Source: Spirosoma endbachense (GTDB lineage: Bacteria; Bacteroidota; Bacteroidia; Cytophagales; Spirosomataceae). Taken from it: DNA of 64,000 bases. The notes under the pieces are model-generated. The model saw only the letters and a program-made list of their open reading frames with translations. It had not been told where the DNA came from and searched no databases. The stretch lies in the NCBI RefSeq assembly GCF_010233585.1, contig NZ_CP045997.1:372001-436000 (forward strand). Direction: 5' to 3'. The translations under genes were made by a program, and so were the position numbers. The first letter of the stretch is position 1, and every line of letters starts with the position of its first letter. Shown here one piece after another: positions 25,845-34,717 of this stretch.

Positions 25845-25893
25845 TTTTTCGGCGGAGTTCGATTTTTACGCTCGACTCCACCGAAAAATTCGT
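25845..25893 (+). terminator. Terminator after the TldD/E cluster
   Basis: A 17-bp stem with one bulged base (25845-25862 and 25872-25888) begins with a T-run on the left arm and ends with an A-run on the right. It is the strongest hairpin between the TldD/E cluster and the DUF4159 gene and probably separates the two operons. Confidence 0.6.
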
Positions 25894-26050
25894 AACTTCA
25901 ACTGCTGAAAACTATAGTCCGTATTGCTTAAAAAATGTGTTACGGACTTGTTGGAAGCCAATAGATCATCGATCAGATGTAGAAAGGGTAGGGGTTAATC
26001 GCCCGGCTCGATTGATGATTTCTTAAAAAACACTTCGCAACGAACCTCTT

Positions 26051-26668
26051 TTGAAACCATTTATTTTCACCCGAATCCAATATACGTCCGGCGACTGGGA
26101 TACCGACCAGCGAATGCCGTCCAATATACTGCACTCACTGGTGGAGTACACGACTATCCCGGTTGATCAGAAAGAGAAAGTAGTGCAGTTGAGCAGTCCT
26201 GACTTATTCAGGAGTCCGTTCTGTTACATGAGCGGTCATAAGCTGGTCGAGTTTTCAGTACAGGAGCGCGATCATTTCAAACGCTATGTTCAAAATGGGG
26301 GCTTCGTATTCGTAGACGACTGCAATCACGATATCGATGCGCTTTTTGCCCGATCATTCGAGCAGGAAATGGCCCGTACGTTCGGGCCGAAAGCATTACA
26401 GAAGATCCCGAACAACCATCCGCTCTACACCTGTTTTTTTAAGTTCGATGAAGGGCCTCCGACAACCTCATTTGAACTGAATGGCTGGGGCGATGATCTG
26501 GTGCATGATTACCTTAAGGCCATTATGATCAACGGTCGCATTGGTGTTCTCTACAGCAACAAAGATTATGGTTGTGAATGGGATTACGATTTTCGTAACA
26601 AGCGATTTCTGGCCGAGGATAACACAAAATTTGGTGTAAACATTATTACGTACGCGTTGACTGCCTGA
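26051..26668 (+). CDS. DUF4159 domain protein
   Basis: The 205-residue protein matches DUF4159 (FTRIQYTSGDWDTDQRMPSN near the start; GGFVFVDDCNHDIDALFARSFEQEM; NHPLYTCFFKF; ITYALTA at the end). These proteins are often encoded with MoxR, DUF58 and BatA-like genes, as here; the domain resembles a class I glutamine amidotransferase-like fold, and its biochemical function is not known. The start is TTG at 26051: a stop lies eight codons upstream and no ATG or GTG intervenes. No signal peptide is visible from this start. Confidence 0.88.
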   Translation: MKPFIFTRIQYTSGDWDTDQRMPSNILHSLVEYTTIPVDQKEKVVQLSSPDLFRSPFCYMSGHKLVEFSVQERDHFKRYVQNGGFVFVDDCNHDIDALFARSFEQEMARTFGPKALQKIPNNHPLYTCFFKFDEGPPTTSFELNGWGDDLVHDYLKAIMINGRIGVLYSNKDYGCEWDYDFRNKRFLAEDNTKFGVNIITYALTA

Positions 26669-26782
26669 GTTTATTTTTATGAATGACGAAGGATATATAC
26701 TGTGTGCCTATTGCCTTTTGGTGTGGATCGTACAGCCCATAATCTTCATCATCCATTTTTCTATACAACCTGACTTAACGAA

Positions 26783-27766
26783 TTGGAATCAACAGACTTA
26801 ACCCGCTACAAAACGCTTGTGGCCCGCTTGCCACAGCTACGAAACGAAATCGGTAAAGTGATCATCGGACAACAGGAAGTCATCAGCGAAGTGCTGATCG
26901 CACTTTTGGCGGGCGGACACTGCCTGCTGGAAGGAGTGCCTGGGCTTGCTAAAACGCTGATGGTGAAAACAATGTCCGATGCGCTGGCAATGCGCTTCAA
27001 GCGTATTCAGTTTACGCCCGACCTCATGCCCGGCGATATTGTCGGTACCGAAATTCTGGAAGAAGACCACGAAACCGGCAAGAAATTCTTCCAGTTTAAC
27101 AAAGGGCCGATCTTTGCCAATGTGGTGCTGGCCGATGAGATCAACCGGACACCGCCTAAAACGCAGGCGGCTATGCTGGAAGCGATGCAGGAGTATAAGG
27201 TCACCTACGGCGGTAACGATTATGCGTTGCCCCGGCCATTTCTCATCATTGCCACTCAGAACCCCATCGAACAGGCCGGGACCTATCCCTTGCCGGAAGC
27301 TCAGCTCGACCGTTTTCTGCTCTATATTAAACTTAGCTATCCGTCGGAACAGGAAGAACTTGTTGTGTTGAAAAGCACGACAGGTACGCAAAAGCCGGTG
27401 CTGCAAACGATTCTATCTGACGAAGATATTCTGAATCTGCAAAGCCTTACCCGACAGGTGCACATCAGTGAAGAACTGATCGAGTACATTAACCGGATCG
27501 TACGGGCGTCGCGCCCGCAGGATAGCCCATCGGCTTTTGTGAAGCAGTGGTGTGAATGGGGAGCGGGGCCACGTGCCGGACAGGCACTGGTATTGTGCGC
27601 AAAAGCCAGAGCTGTTCTCAGTGAGCGATTCTCCGTTATACCCGACGATATTCAAACGCTGGCCTATCCCGTATTGCGTCACCGGATAGCCCTGAATTTC
27701 CGCGCCGATGCGGAAGGCATCACGACGGACCGGGTGATTAAGGAGTTGCTGACGACTGTTAAATAA
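26783..27766 (+). CDS. MoxR-family AAA+ ATPase
   Basis: MoxR ATPases act as chaperones for assembling protein complexes and are typically paired with DUF58/vWA proteins. This 327-residue protein has Walker A GVPGLAKT (about residues 56-63), Walker B VVLADEINR (about 112-120), a sensor-1 ATQNP, and the C-terminal lid with RAGQALVLCAKARA. The start is TTG at 26783; a stop lies four codons upstream. A GTG twelve codons later is an alternative. The DUF58 gene follows about 100 bases later. Its membrane partners lie in the same operon, suggesting an envelope-stress or complex-assembly role. Confidence 0.93.
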   Translation: MESTDLTRYKTLVARLPQLRNEIGKVIIGQQEVISEVLIALLAGGHCLLEGVPGLAKTLMVKTMSDALAMRFKRIQFTPDLMPGDIVGTEILEEDHETGKKFFQFNKGPIFANVVLADEINRTPPKTQAAMLEAMQEYKVTYGGNDYALPRPFLIIATQNPIEQAGTYPLPEAQLDRFLLYIKLSYPSEQEELVVLKSTTGTQKPVLQTILSDEDILNLQSLTRQVHISEELIEYINRIVRASRPQDSPSAFVKQWCEWGAGPRAGQALVLCAKARAVLSERFSVIPDDIQTLAYPVLRHRIALNFRADAEGITTDRVIKELLTTVK

Positions 27767-27865
27767 CGATTCGGTTTACAGTTTTTGGCTTATGGTTGTC
27801 TATCACTACGTTGGCAGACCAAACCTGCTGAAACAGTAAGCCGAATACCGAAAACGAGAAGCAGT

Positions 27866-28732
27866 ATGCCCCAACTAACGTCCGATCTGATTCGATTAAA
27901 CAATCTCCAGCTGGCGAGTAAACTCGTCAGTGATGAAATGATGCTGGGTATTCAAACCAGCCGTCGGTCGGGTGTCGGAACCGAATTTGAGCAGTATCGT
28001 CACTACGAGCCGGGCGATGATCCGAAGCGAATCGACTGGAAGCTGTTTGCCCGCAGTGGTCACTATCTGGTGCGCGAGTCGGCAACGGAGAGCAACCAGC
28101 AAATTCGACTATTGCTGGATTTGTCGGGGTCGATGAACTACGCTGAAGCCGGGGTAAGCCGGTTACAATATGCCCAGATTCTGTTGGCCTCATTGGCTTA
28201 TTTAGGGTATCGGCAGAACGATCAACTGAGTTTGTACGGGCTGCAAAATGGAGCCGTTCAGGCATTGGTGCCGACCGGAAAACAGGCATTCCTGAAAATT
28301 GTAGGAACGCTGGAAACGTCGGAGGCAGCCGGGCAATGGACCATCAAACAACCCTCATTTCCGGACTTTAGCCGGAAACAGGCCGAAATGCTGGTTCTGG
28401 TGTCTGACTTTTTACAGATTGGTGATGAGTGGATAAAACTCATCCAGAGTATAGCGGCCCCTCGCCGGGAGATCGTTATTTTCCAGATTCTGGGCGATCA
28501 GGAGCTTGATTTCAACCTGAGTGGGTTCTACCGGTTTCAGGACCTGGAAACGGGGAAAGAGATTGAGTTACAGGCCGATGCTGTTCGGGACACGGTTCGG
28601 CAGGCGGCTGCTGATTATTTAGCGAAACTGGACGTAGCCCTACGGATTCCGCACGTTCGGCTCATCCGTGTTCGATTGAGTGATCCGATTGGGCGAGTGT
28701 TAAGTGCGTTTCTGACCGGGAAGAACTTTTGA
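27866..28732 (+). CDS. DUF58 domain protein (MoxR partner)
   Basis: The protein (288 residues from the chosen ATG) has the DUF58 core RRSGVGTEFEQYRHYEPGDDPKRIDWKLFARSG, followed by LLLDLSGSMNY, a MIDAS-like metal site of the vWA-related fold. DUF58 proteins work with MoxR ATPases. The frame is open to 27785, but MPQLTSDLIRLNNLQLASKLV is the usual family start and the earlier residues look like leader DNA. It is cytoplasmic. It sits between MoxR and a BatA-like membrane protein, the standard order for this gene group. Confidence 0.9.
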   Translation: MPQLTSDLIRLNNLQLASKLVSDEMMLGIQTSRRSGVGTEFEQYRHYEPGDDPKRIDWKLFARSGHYLVRESATESNQQIRLLLDLSGSMNYAEAGVSRLQYAQILLASLAYLGYRQNDQLSLYGLQNGAVQALVPTGKQAFLKIVGTLETSEAAGQWTIKQPSFPDFSRKQAEMLVLVSDFLQIGDEWIKLIQSIAAPRREIVIFQILGDQELDFNLSGFYRFQDLETGKEIELQADAVRDTVRQAAADYLAKLDVALRIPHVRLIRVRLSDPIGRVLSAFLTGKNF

Positions 28733-28815
28733 TAAGGGATTCAGGACGTTGGCAATTGGCATTGATCCGTCAATGTCTTCTCTCCAATGTCCATTACCCA
28801 ACATCTAATTGATAA

Positions 28816-30006
28816 ATGGCATTCTTAGAACCGTTTTTGTTGTGGGGTGCGCTGGCGGTAGTAATTCCGGTCATCATCCATTTCTGGCACCAGAAAAAAG
28901 GGAAACCGCTGGCGTGGGCAGCTACCCAATGGCTCGTTGAAAAGAACCAGCAACAACAGCGTGGTCTGAAACTGGACAATATCCTGCTGCTGATACTTCG
29001 GTGCCTGTTATTGATCCTGTTGGCTGTTCTCCTAAGTCAGCCGGTATTGAACAGTCTGAAAAGTAAGGCCGATAGCCAGCCAATTCATCTGGTGCAGCCC
29101 AATGCGTTGGTTAGTACTAATTTTCGCTTCGAGCTGGAAGAGGCCAGCAAACGGGGAGAGAAGCTATACTGGATAAATGAAACCGCCGAGCCAGTCGATA
29201 AATTGACTGAATTGCCTGAACGAAAATCAGTTACACCGCTATTGCTTCAGGCTGCCATTGACAAACTACGTCGGGAAAATACCGAAGTACATCTGTATTT
29301 GCTGAACAATGAATCATTAGCAACTGTCCCGTCAATTTATGTGCCACCCCGGTTTCAGTTGCATACGCTTGTCGATTCAACCCGGCCACCGCGTGCTTAT
29401 CTGGTGACAAAAGGCAGTCAGAAACTGTTTGTAGGTCAGGGAGGAAAGCTAACGAACAGCGCCGTGTTCGAGCCAGCCCAGAAGTTTCAGGCGGCTCCGG
29501 CTCATAGTGGCCAGTTGCGGGTATTGCTCGATTATCGAAGCCAGCGCGAACAGCAGACCGTTGAAGCGGCTCTCAAGGCACTGACTGATGTGTATGGCCT
29601 TGATTTTCTGATTGACCATAACCAGACGGGCACGACGCCCTATGAGTGGGTGCTGACGGATCGGATTAGTTCGAATCCATCGCCCCAAACGCTATACATC
29701 GTTTCGGGTAAGCCGGGCTATCCGATGGCACCCAATATTTGTTATACGGGCAATGCGTTGACAGCGCAAACCGATGAACGGGTAGCCAATGGGCAACTGC
29801 CCGAATGGTTAGGTGAGCAATTAATTCAGCATTACGGATTGCAGGTCAGTTCATTACCGTTGAGTCAGCAGGAGTTGAAGTCGTTGTTTGTCGTGGCAAA
29901 CCGGCCCGACCGGAAACCACAGACATTGGTTCATAACGTAATCGTACTGCTTTTTGTCGTTCTACTGATTGGAGAACGATGGATGGCACTAACAAAGAAC
30001 GCATGA
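28816..30006 (+). CDS. BatA N-terminal-like membrane protein
   Basis: The 396-residue protein starts MAFLEPFLLWGALAVVIPVIIHFWHQKKGKPLAWAATQWL, the aerotolerance (BatA) N-terminal domain, with a second membrane segment at about 56-76 (LLLILRCLLLILLAVLLSQP) and a C-terminal one at about 370-388. The middle is a periplasmic domain of about 280 residues without a MIDAS motif, so it resembles the BatA-like proteins of MoxR/DUF4159 operons rather than true BatA. Its stop codon overlaps the next ATG (ATGA), indicating translational coupling. Confidence 0.85.
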   Translation: MAFLEPFLLWGALAVVIPVIIHFWHQKKGKPLAWAATQWLVEKNQQQQRGLKLDNILLLILRCLLLILLAVLLSQPVLNSLKSKADSQPIHLVQPNALVSTNFRFELEEASKRGEKLYWINETAEPVDKLTELPERKSVTPLLLQAAIDKLRRENTEVHLYLLNNESLATVPSIYVPPRFQLHTLVDSTRPPRAYLVTKGSQKLFVGQGGKLTNSAVFEPAQKFQAAPAHSGQLRVLLDYRSQREQQTVEAALKALTDVYGLDFLIDHNQTGTTPYEWVLTDRISSNPSPQTLYIVSGKPGYPMAPNICYTGNALTAQTDERVANGQLPEWLGEQLIQHYGLQVSSLPLSQQELKSLFVVANRPDRKPQTLVHNVIVLLFVVLLIGERWMALTKNA

Positions 30007-32255
30007 CAGATCCAAGACAAATTCTAACATCGGTCAGCAAGCAGCTGTACGCCAACGCCCTGCTACGGTGCCTGGTCCTTGGGGTATCGGCCTATATCCT
30101 CACGGCTACATTCACCAATTCGTTGCTACCCTCTTTACTGGCCGGATTTGCAGGACTTAGCCTTGGTATATTTTTGGGAAAACTGTATCAGGACAAGAAA
30201 CCGCAAGCCATTCGATTGATCCATCAGACGGTTGGCGATACTGAATATAGTCTCCCGTTGTTGGATAAGTCGCAGCTCAATGTTGCCGAACAACTGCAAC
30301 TGGAGCGACTCAGCGAGCGAATCCGCGAGGCCAAAATTCCGACGGTCATCTTCTCGCAACTCTGGGTTTATGGTCTTGTATTGCTGGCTGCTTTGGGTAT
30401 TCGTTTTGGGTATCCATTGCTTCAACGGTCAGAGCCGGTACCACCCAAACAGGGCGAGACACAGGCAACGTTAATATCGGTCGAAAAGCCGGTTGCTCCA
30501 TCCTTTAAGTCAGCCCAGCTGCACATTCAGCCACCATCCTATACGCGTCTGCCTGAGCGGACCTCTTCGGATCTAAATGCTGCCGCCATTAATGGATCAA
30601 TGCTGACGTGGCGTATGCTTTTCAGCGATAACCGAAATCTCTCGGTTCGGCTGGTCAGTAATCGGGGAGTGGAAGTTCGGTTTAAGCCATCCTCGGCTGG
30701 GTTCATCTACCAGGACAAACTGATAAGTTCTGGCCTTTATGCGATTAAAGCCTATTGGTCCGGGATGGCGGGGAAAGATTCCTTAGTGTACCAATCTGAC
30801 TTTTACCGGCTGGAAGCCCAACCGGATCTGGCGCCTAAAATTGTTCCTGAATCGAAAGAATTATACAGCTACCACTACCTGAAAGATCCGAAAGCAATTG
30901 GGCTGTCAGCGACAATATCCGATGATTTTAGTGTGAGCCAGGCGTTTATTGTGGCAACACTGGCACGGGGATCAGGCGAAAACGTGAAGTTTCGGGAAGT
31001 GAAAATGCCGTTGGACAAAACCAATTTCAAGGAGGCAAAACTGACGAAACAAATCGACCTGAAAGCGCTGAACTTTGCCCCCGGCGATGAACTCTATTAT
31101 TACTGGGCTGCTTTCGATAACCGCCAGCCAGAACCAAATTTTACGAAGTCAGACACCTATTTCCTGGTTTATAAGGACACAACAAAAGCAGAAGAAGGGG
31201 AACTGGCGACGATGGCCGTGAATATAATGCCCGAATACTTCCGCAGCCAGCGACAAATCATTATTGACACTGAAAAGCTCATTGCGAAGCGCAAAACGCT
31301 GAGCGACAAGTCGGGTGCGACCATGGCTTTTAAGAGTTTATCGAACGAGATCGGTTTCGATCAGAAAGCCTTGCGGTTGCGCTATGGCCAGTTTCTGGGC
31401 GAAGAATTCGAGAAATCGATTGGTGGGGGTGGCCCTCCGCCTTTACCCACCAATAGCGATGGTGCTGTTGTAGCGGGCATGGCGGCCATTCAGGCCTACA
31501 TGCATAAACACGATGAAGGGGAGGGTGAACAAACAGCTGCTCCCCAGCGCGAATCGCATACCCAGGACGATGGGCATAATCACGGTGGCGGTGGGCACAC
31601 AGACGATGGTAAAGATCCGCTTGCCGCTTTGATGGAGCAATATGTTCACTCGCACGACGATGCCGAAACGAATACCTTCCATGAACAATCGACCCGGAGT
31701 TTGCTGAAAATGGCACTGGAACAGATGTGGCAGTCGGAGTTGCATTTGCGGTTATATGAACCCGAAAAGGCATTGCCCTTCGAGAAAAAAGCCTTGGAGT
31801 ATCTGAAGTTGTCGCAGCAGAAAGCCCGGTCATTTGTGAAGAAAACCGGCTTCGATCCACCACCGATCAAAGAACTCGAAACACGGCTTACCGGCGAATT
31901 GAAGAATGTGAATGCCAGTACAACGCAGAAGCGTGTATATGATCAGCCACAGCTTGAGCTGCTGGTTGGTGAAGTGCTGGGTTTCCTGTCGCTGGAGCAA
32001 CTTAGCCCATCACAGCGACAAACTGTTCAGCAGTTGGGCAACACACTCGCCGACCGGGTCGTCAACAGCGGTTTGCCGAACTGGTCGGTGCTGACGGGAT
32101 TACAGAAACTCGCCGGTGGTAAAACACTGACCGATCCGGAGAAAAAACAACTAAAAACTAAACTCTATGACCTGGCGGGTACGTCGCTGCAAACCAGTCG
32201 ATCCTATACCAGTGAACGAAAACTTGAACGGTCATTCTGGCACCATTTGCGATGA
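30003..32255 (+). CDS. Large membrane-anchored protein of the MoxR operon, DUF4175-like
   Basis: The protein (750 residues) has two or three N-terminal membrane segments (to about 135), an Ig-like periplasmic region (IQPPSYTRLPERTSSDL, MLTWRMLFSDNRNLSVRLV), and a long helical C-terminal half. This resembles DUF4175-type proteins found in MoxR/BatA-like operons; I assign it by layout and context. A His-rich, Gly/Asp-rich linker (about 515-570, encoded near 31500-31690) carries nine His in motifs such as MHKHDEG, GHNHGGGGH and VHSHDD and could bind metal. The ATG overlaps the previous stop (ATGA). Its own stop overlaps the next gene in the same way. Confidence 0.75.
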   Translation: MTDPRQILTSVSKQLYANALLRCLVLGVSAYILTATFTNSLLPSLLAGFAGLSLGIFLGKLYQDKKPQAIRLIHQTVGDTEYSLPLLDKSQLNVAEQLQLERLSERIREAKIPTVIFSQLWVYGLVLLAALGIRFGYPLLQRSEPVPPKQGETQATLISVEKPVAPSFKSAQLHIQPPSYTRLPERTSSDLNAAAINGSMLTWRMLFSDNRNLSVRLVSNRGVEVRFKPSSAGFIYQDKLISSGLYAIKAYWSGMAGKDSLVYQSDFYRLEAQPDLAPKIVPESKELYSYHYLKDPKAIGLSATISDDFSVSQAFIVATLARGSGENVKFREVKMPLDKTNFKEAKLTKQIDLKALNFAPGDELYYYWAAFDNRQPEPNFTKSDTYFLVYKDTTKAEEGELATMAVNIMPEYFRSQRQIIIDTEKLIAKRKTLSDKSGATMAFKSLSNEIGFDQKALRLRYGQFLGEEFEKSIGGGGPPPLPTNSDGAVVAGMAAIQAYMHKHDEGEGEQTAAPQRESHTQDDGHNHGGGGHTDDGKDPLAALMEQYVHSHDDAETNTFHEQSTRSLLKMALEQMWQSELHLRLYEPEKALPFEKKALEYLKLSQQKARSFVKKTGFDPPPIKELETRLTGELKNVNASTTQKRVYDQPQLELLVGEVLGFLSLEQLSPSQRQTVQQLGNTLADRVVNSGLPNWSVLTGLQKLAGGKTLTDPEKKQLKTKLYDLAGTSLQTSRSYTSERKLERSFWHHLR

Positions 32256-33880
32256 TTTCTTTCCATTTTGACCGAACTGACTTACTTACCTGGCTTATCC
32301 TGGTACTGGTAGTCATCCTGCTGCTGGTTCAGGTTTGGCTCACCCTACGAAACGATTCGCTCACAACGCAACGGCGATCGGTTCGCCTGACCCTGAACGT
32401 ACTGCTCTGGCTGGTTTTGCTTGGCTACGTTCTGCAACCAGTCTGGACCGTAACGGCCAGTTCAACGCATGCGCTGCTGGCTGGTGAAGATGTTCCGGGT
32501 ACGTTTCGCCAGAAAATAAGTGATAGTCTGAAGGTACGGCAGGTCGTAACGGCCCGAACATTCAACAGCGAACGCTTTGATTCGGTGACCCTTGTAGGAC
32601 AGGATTTCCCCCCCGAATTACTGAGCCGATTGAGTCGGCAGGTGGTTCGCTGGATTCCCTATTACGCACCTGATCAGATGCAGGCTGTTCGTTGGAAAAG
32701 CATTGTCCAGAAAGGAGAGATGCAGCAGGTTGTGGGGAGCCTTCAGTCGTCGCAAAAGCAACGCATCAAGCTCATGTATGGAGGCCGGACACTCGACAGT
32801 CTGAACCTCCCCAAAGGGTTTACGTCGTTTTCGCTTCAGTTTCCCGCGTTTACGTTAGGGCGAACGGAGGCCGAGCTGGTACTGGATCAGACTACGCTGG
32901 ATACGATTCGGTTTTTTACCCGCCCCATGAAGTCGCTGACGTACCAGTTCATTCTGGGAACGCCCGATTTTGAGAGCAGAACCCTGGCCGATTGGCTGGG
33001 GAAAAACGGTAACTCGGTTCAGATTACCGCAACGCTCTCTAAAGATGTCAGTAACCAGCTAACGATCAATCGAGCGTCTAAGAAACCGGATGTGATCGTG
33101 ACCGATCCAACCAATGCCGGTAATGTGGTGGTTAAGCGGGCAATTGCCGAAGGCAAATCAGTGCTATTCATTAACCTGACCAATCCGGAAGCCGATTGCC
33201 GCCTGATCAATAAAGCGCTTGGGAGTAATCTACAGGTTCGGAAAGTGTCGAACGAGCCATTGGTGCCGGTTTCGGAGGGACTGAATGCGTTGCCTTTTTC
33301 CATTGTCCCGACTGTTGCACAGGCCGTTATTCCTGGCTATCCGGTGGTTGTTCAGCAAGTGTCGGGCAAGGTTGGGGTTAGTTTACTGAATGAAACATTT
33401 CCGTTGAAACTGAGTGGCGATAGCCTTGCCTACAATCGGGTCTGGAACGCTATTCTGGCTCAACTTCAGCCCTCAGCGATCAACAGCGCCGACATTGAGG
33501 CTCCCGTTTTTGCCGGTTTCCGGGAGGCAGTTCATGTGAACAACGTACCAGCGCGGCCATCCATTATCCAACTGGGCAATGACACCGTTCAGATGTCCTA
33601 TTCACCTATCAATCCGCTTTCGGCAGAAGGGAAATTTAAAATCAGCAAAGCTGGCTGGATGCCGGTACTGGATTCTCTGGCGACTTATGCCGAGGGGAAC
33701 GGGTTGCCAGCCATCGCCCAAAGTCGACTGGTGCGGGCCTATGCCATGGCGCATGCGTTAGACCAGAGTGGACGAACTGCTGTATCAAGAGTGACCGAAA
33801 ATCACCTGCCGGACTGGGTCTGGCTGGTAGTATTTATCGTCTGTCTGAGTGGTCTTTGGGTAGAGCCTAAACTTGGGTAG
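32252..33880 (+). CDS. Membrane protein of the MoxR operon, unknown role
   Basis: The 542-residue protein has two N-terminal membrane segments (about 13-31 and 46-65), a periplasmic domain of about 440 residues and a C-terminal membrane segment (about 520-537, [19 protein letters not shown]). This topology is typical of the last gene of such MoxR/DUF58/BatA operons. It begins in a 4-base ATGA overlap with the gene before. No enzymatic motif is visible. It probably forms a membrane complex with the two preceding proteins; that is inferred from coupling. Confidence 0.75.
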   Translation: MISFHFDRTDLLTWLILVLVVILLLVQVWLTLRNDSLTTQRRSVRLTLNVLLWLVLLGYVLQPVWTVTASSTHALLAGEDVPGTFRQKISDSLKVRQVVTARTFNSERFDSVTLVGQDFPPELLSRLSRQVVRWIPYYAPDQMQAVRWKSIVQKGEMQQVVGSLQSSQKQRIKLMYGGRTLDSLNLPKGFTSFSLQFPAFTLGRTEAELVLDQTTLDTIRFFTRPMKSLTYQFILGTPDFESRTLADWLGKNGNSVQITATLSKDVSNQLTINRASKKPDVIVTDPTNAGNVVVKRAIAEGKSVLFINLTNPEADCRLINKALGSNLQVRKVSNEPLVPVSEGLNALPFSIVPTVAQAVIPGYPVVVQQVSGKVGVSLLNETFPLKLSGDSLAYNRVWNAILAQLQPSAINSADIEAPVFAGFREAVHVNNVPARPSIIQLGNDTVQMSYSPINPLSAEGKFKISKAGWMPVLDSLATYAEGNGLPAIAQSRLVRAYAMAHALDQSGRTAVSRVTENHLPDWVWLVVFIVCLSGLWVEPKLG

Positions 33881-33914
33881 TACTCCCGTAGTTATATACC
33901 CAAACGAAACCCTT

Positions 33915-34160
33915 ATGTGGCAGGAACAGGATAATCAACTTACGCGCAATTTCACTTTCGCCGACTTTTCGGAAGCATTTGCCTTCATGACCCGTGTGGC
34001 GCTCATTGCCGAAAAAATGGATCATCATCCGTGGTGGTCTAACGTCTATAATCAGGTTACGATCAAACTCTCAACGCATGATGCGGGTAACACCGTGACG
34101 GAGAAAGATCAAAAACTGGCTTCGGCAATTGATAAACTGATTGTTGGCGAAGTGTGGTAA
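33915..34160 (+). CDS. 4a-hydroxytetrahydrobiopterin dehydratase (pterin carbinolamine dehydratase)
   Basis: This 81-residue protein is a pterin-4a-carbinolamine dehydratase: it dehydrates 4a-hydroxytetrahydropterin formed by aromatic amino-acid hydroxylases. The signature [18 protein letters not shown] is followed by [14 protein letters not shown], and [17 protein letters not shown] precedes it, as in the family. The ATG at 33915 gives the natural N-terminus ([13 protein letters not shown]); an in-frame start at 33873 would overlap the upstream gene. It lies 34 bases after the MoxR-operon genes, so it may be transcribed with them without a functional link. No aromatic hydroxylase is in the window. 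Confidence 0.9.
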   Translation: MWQEQDNQLTRNFTFADFSEAFAFMTRVALIAEKMDHHPWWSNVYNQVTIKLSTHDAGNTVTEKDQKLASAIDKLIVGEVW

Positions 34161-34717
34161 ATTTTTTTAGTCGGTTTTGGGTAAAGCAATCTGTCTACCT
34201 GATCGCGAGCGGGCTGGTGGTGTTGTTCATTTTGCTGTTACCTAAAAACAGCGCCTGGCTGAGTGGGCCAATTCAGATTTTTTACAATCAACGTCAGAAG
34301 CTGGGGCAAAAAACCGATCGTCAGAGCCGGGAACGGGCGGGCTATGGCAATGCCTATACATACACGATGCTTATCAAGCAGCAGTGTAAGCCGACCGATT
34401 ATTTCCTGATTCCTCCCCAACGTTATCTCATTCGAAATGCCTATCGGCAGGGAGCCGCTGATGGTTTTGTCTGGATTTATCCCAGCGTTCTCTATTATCA
34501 TCTGGGAAAAGCGGTTCATTTGCTGGAATTGACTGGCCCGGATACGTTACTACAGCGGGCAACCCATACGCTCTGGGTGCAGAATAAGCGGGTTACCTTA
34601 CTCGCTCTTACGACCCAGAATCGGCCGTCGGTATTGACCGAATTTAGGAAATATGATCCCCGTTTTTTCGCGTACATCCCAAGTCAGGCCAGAAAATACT
34701 ATTATTCCCGAAAATGA
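34154..34717 (+). CDS. Hypothetical membrane-anchored protein, 187 aa
   Basis: I do not recognise this protein. It has one N-terminal membrane segment (about residues 13-30) and a basic periplasmic domain rich in Tyr and Arg ([34 protein letters not shown]). The start is GTG inside the last codons of the dehydratase gene, and the stop overlaps the next ATG (ATGA), so translation is coupled on both sides. It probably works with the downstream multi-pass protein. Confidence 0.65.
   Translation: MVNFFSRFWVKQSVYLIASGLVVLFILLLPKNSAWLSGPIQIFYNQRQKLGQKTDRQSRERAGYGNAYTYTMLIKQQCKPTDYFLIPPQRYLIRNAYRQGAADGFVWIYPSVLYYHLGKAVHLLELTGPDTLLQRATHTLWVQNKRVTLLALTTQNRPSVLTEFRKYDPRFFAYIPSQARKYYYSRK

Noticed and set aside
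31330..31863. Minus-strand 177-codon frame opposite the His-rich linker
   Set aside because: The frame mirrors the codon pattern of the plus-strand gene and starts without a ribosome-binding context.
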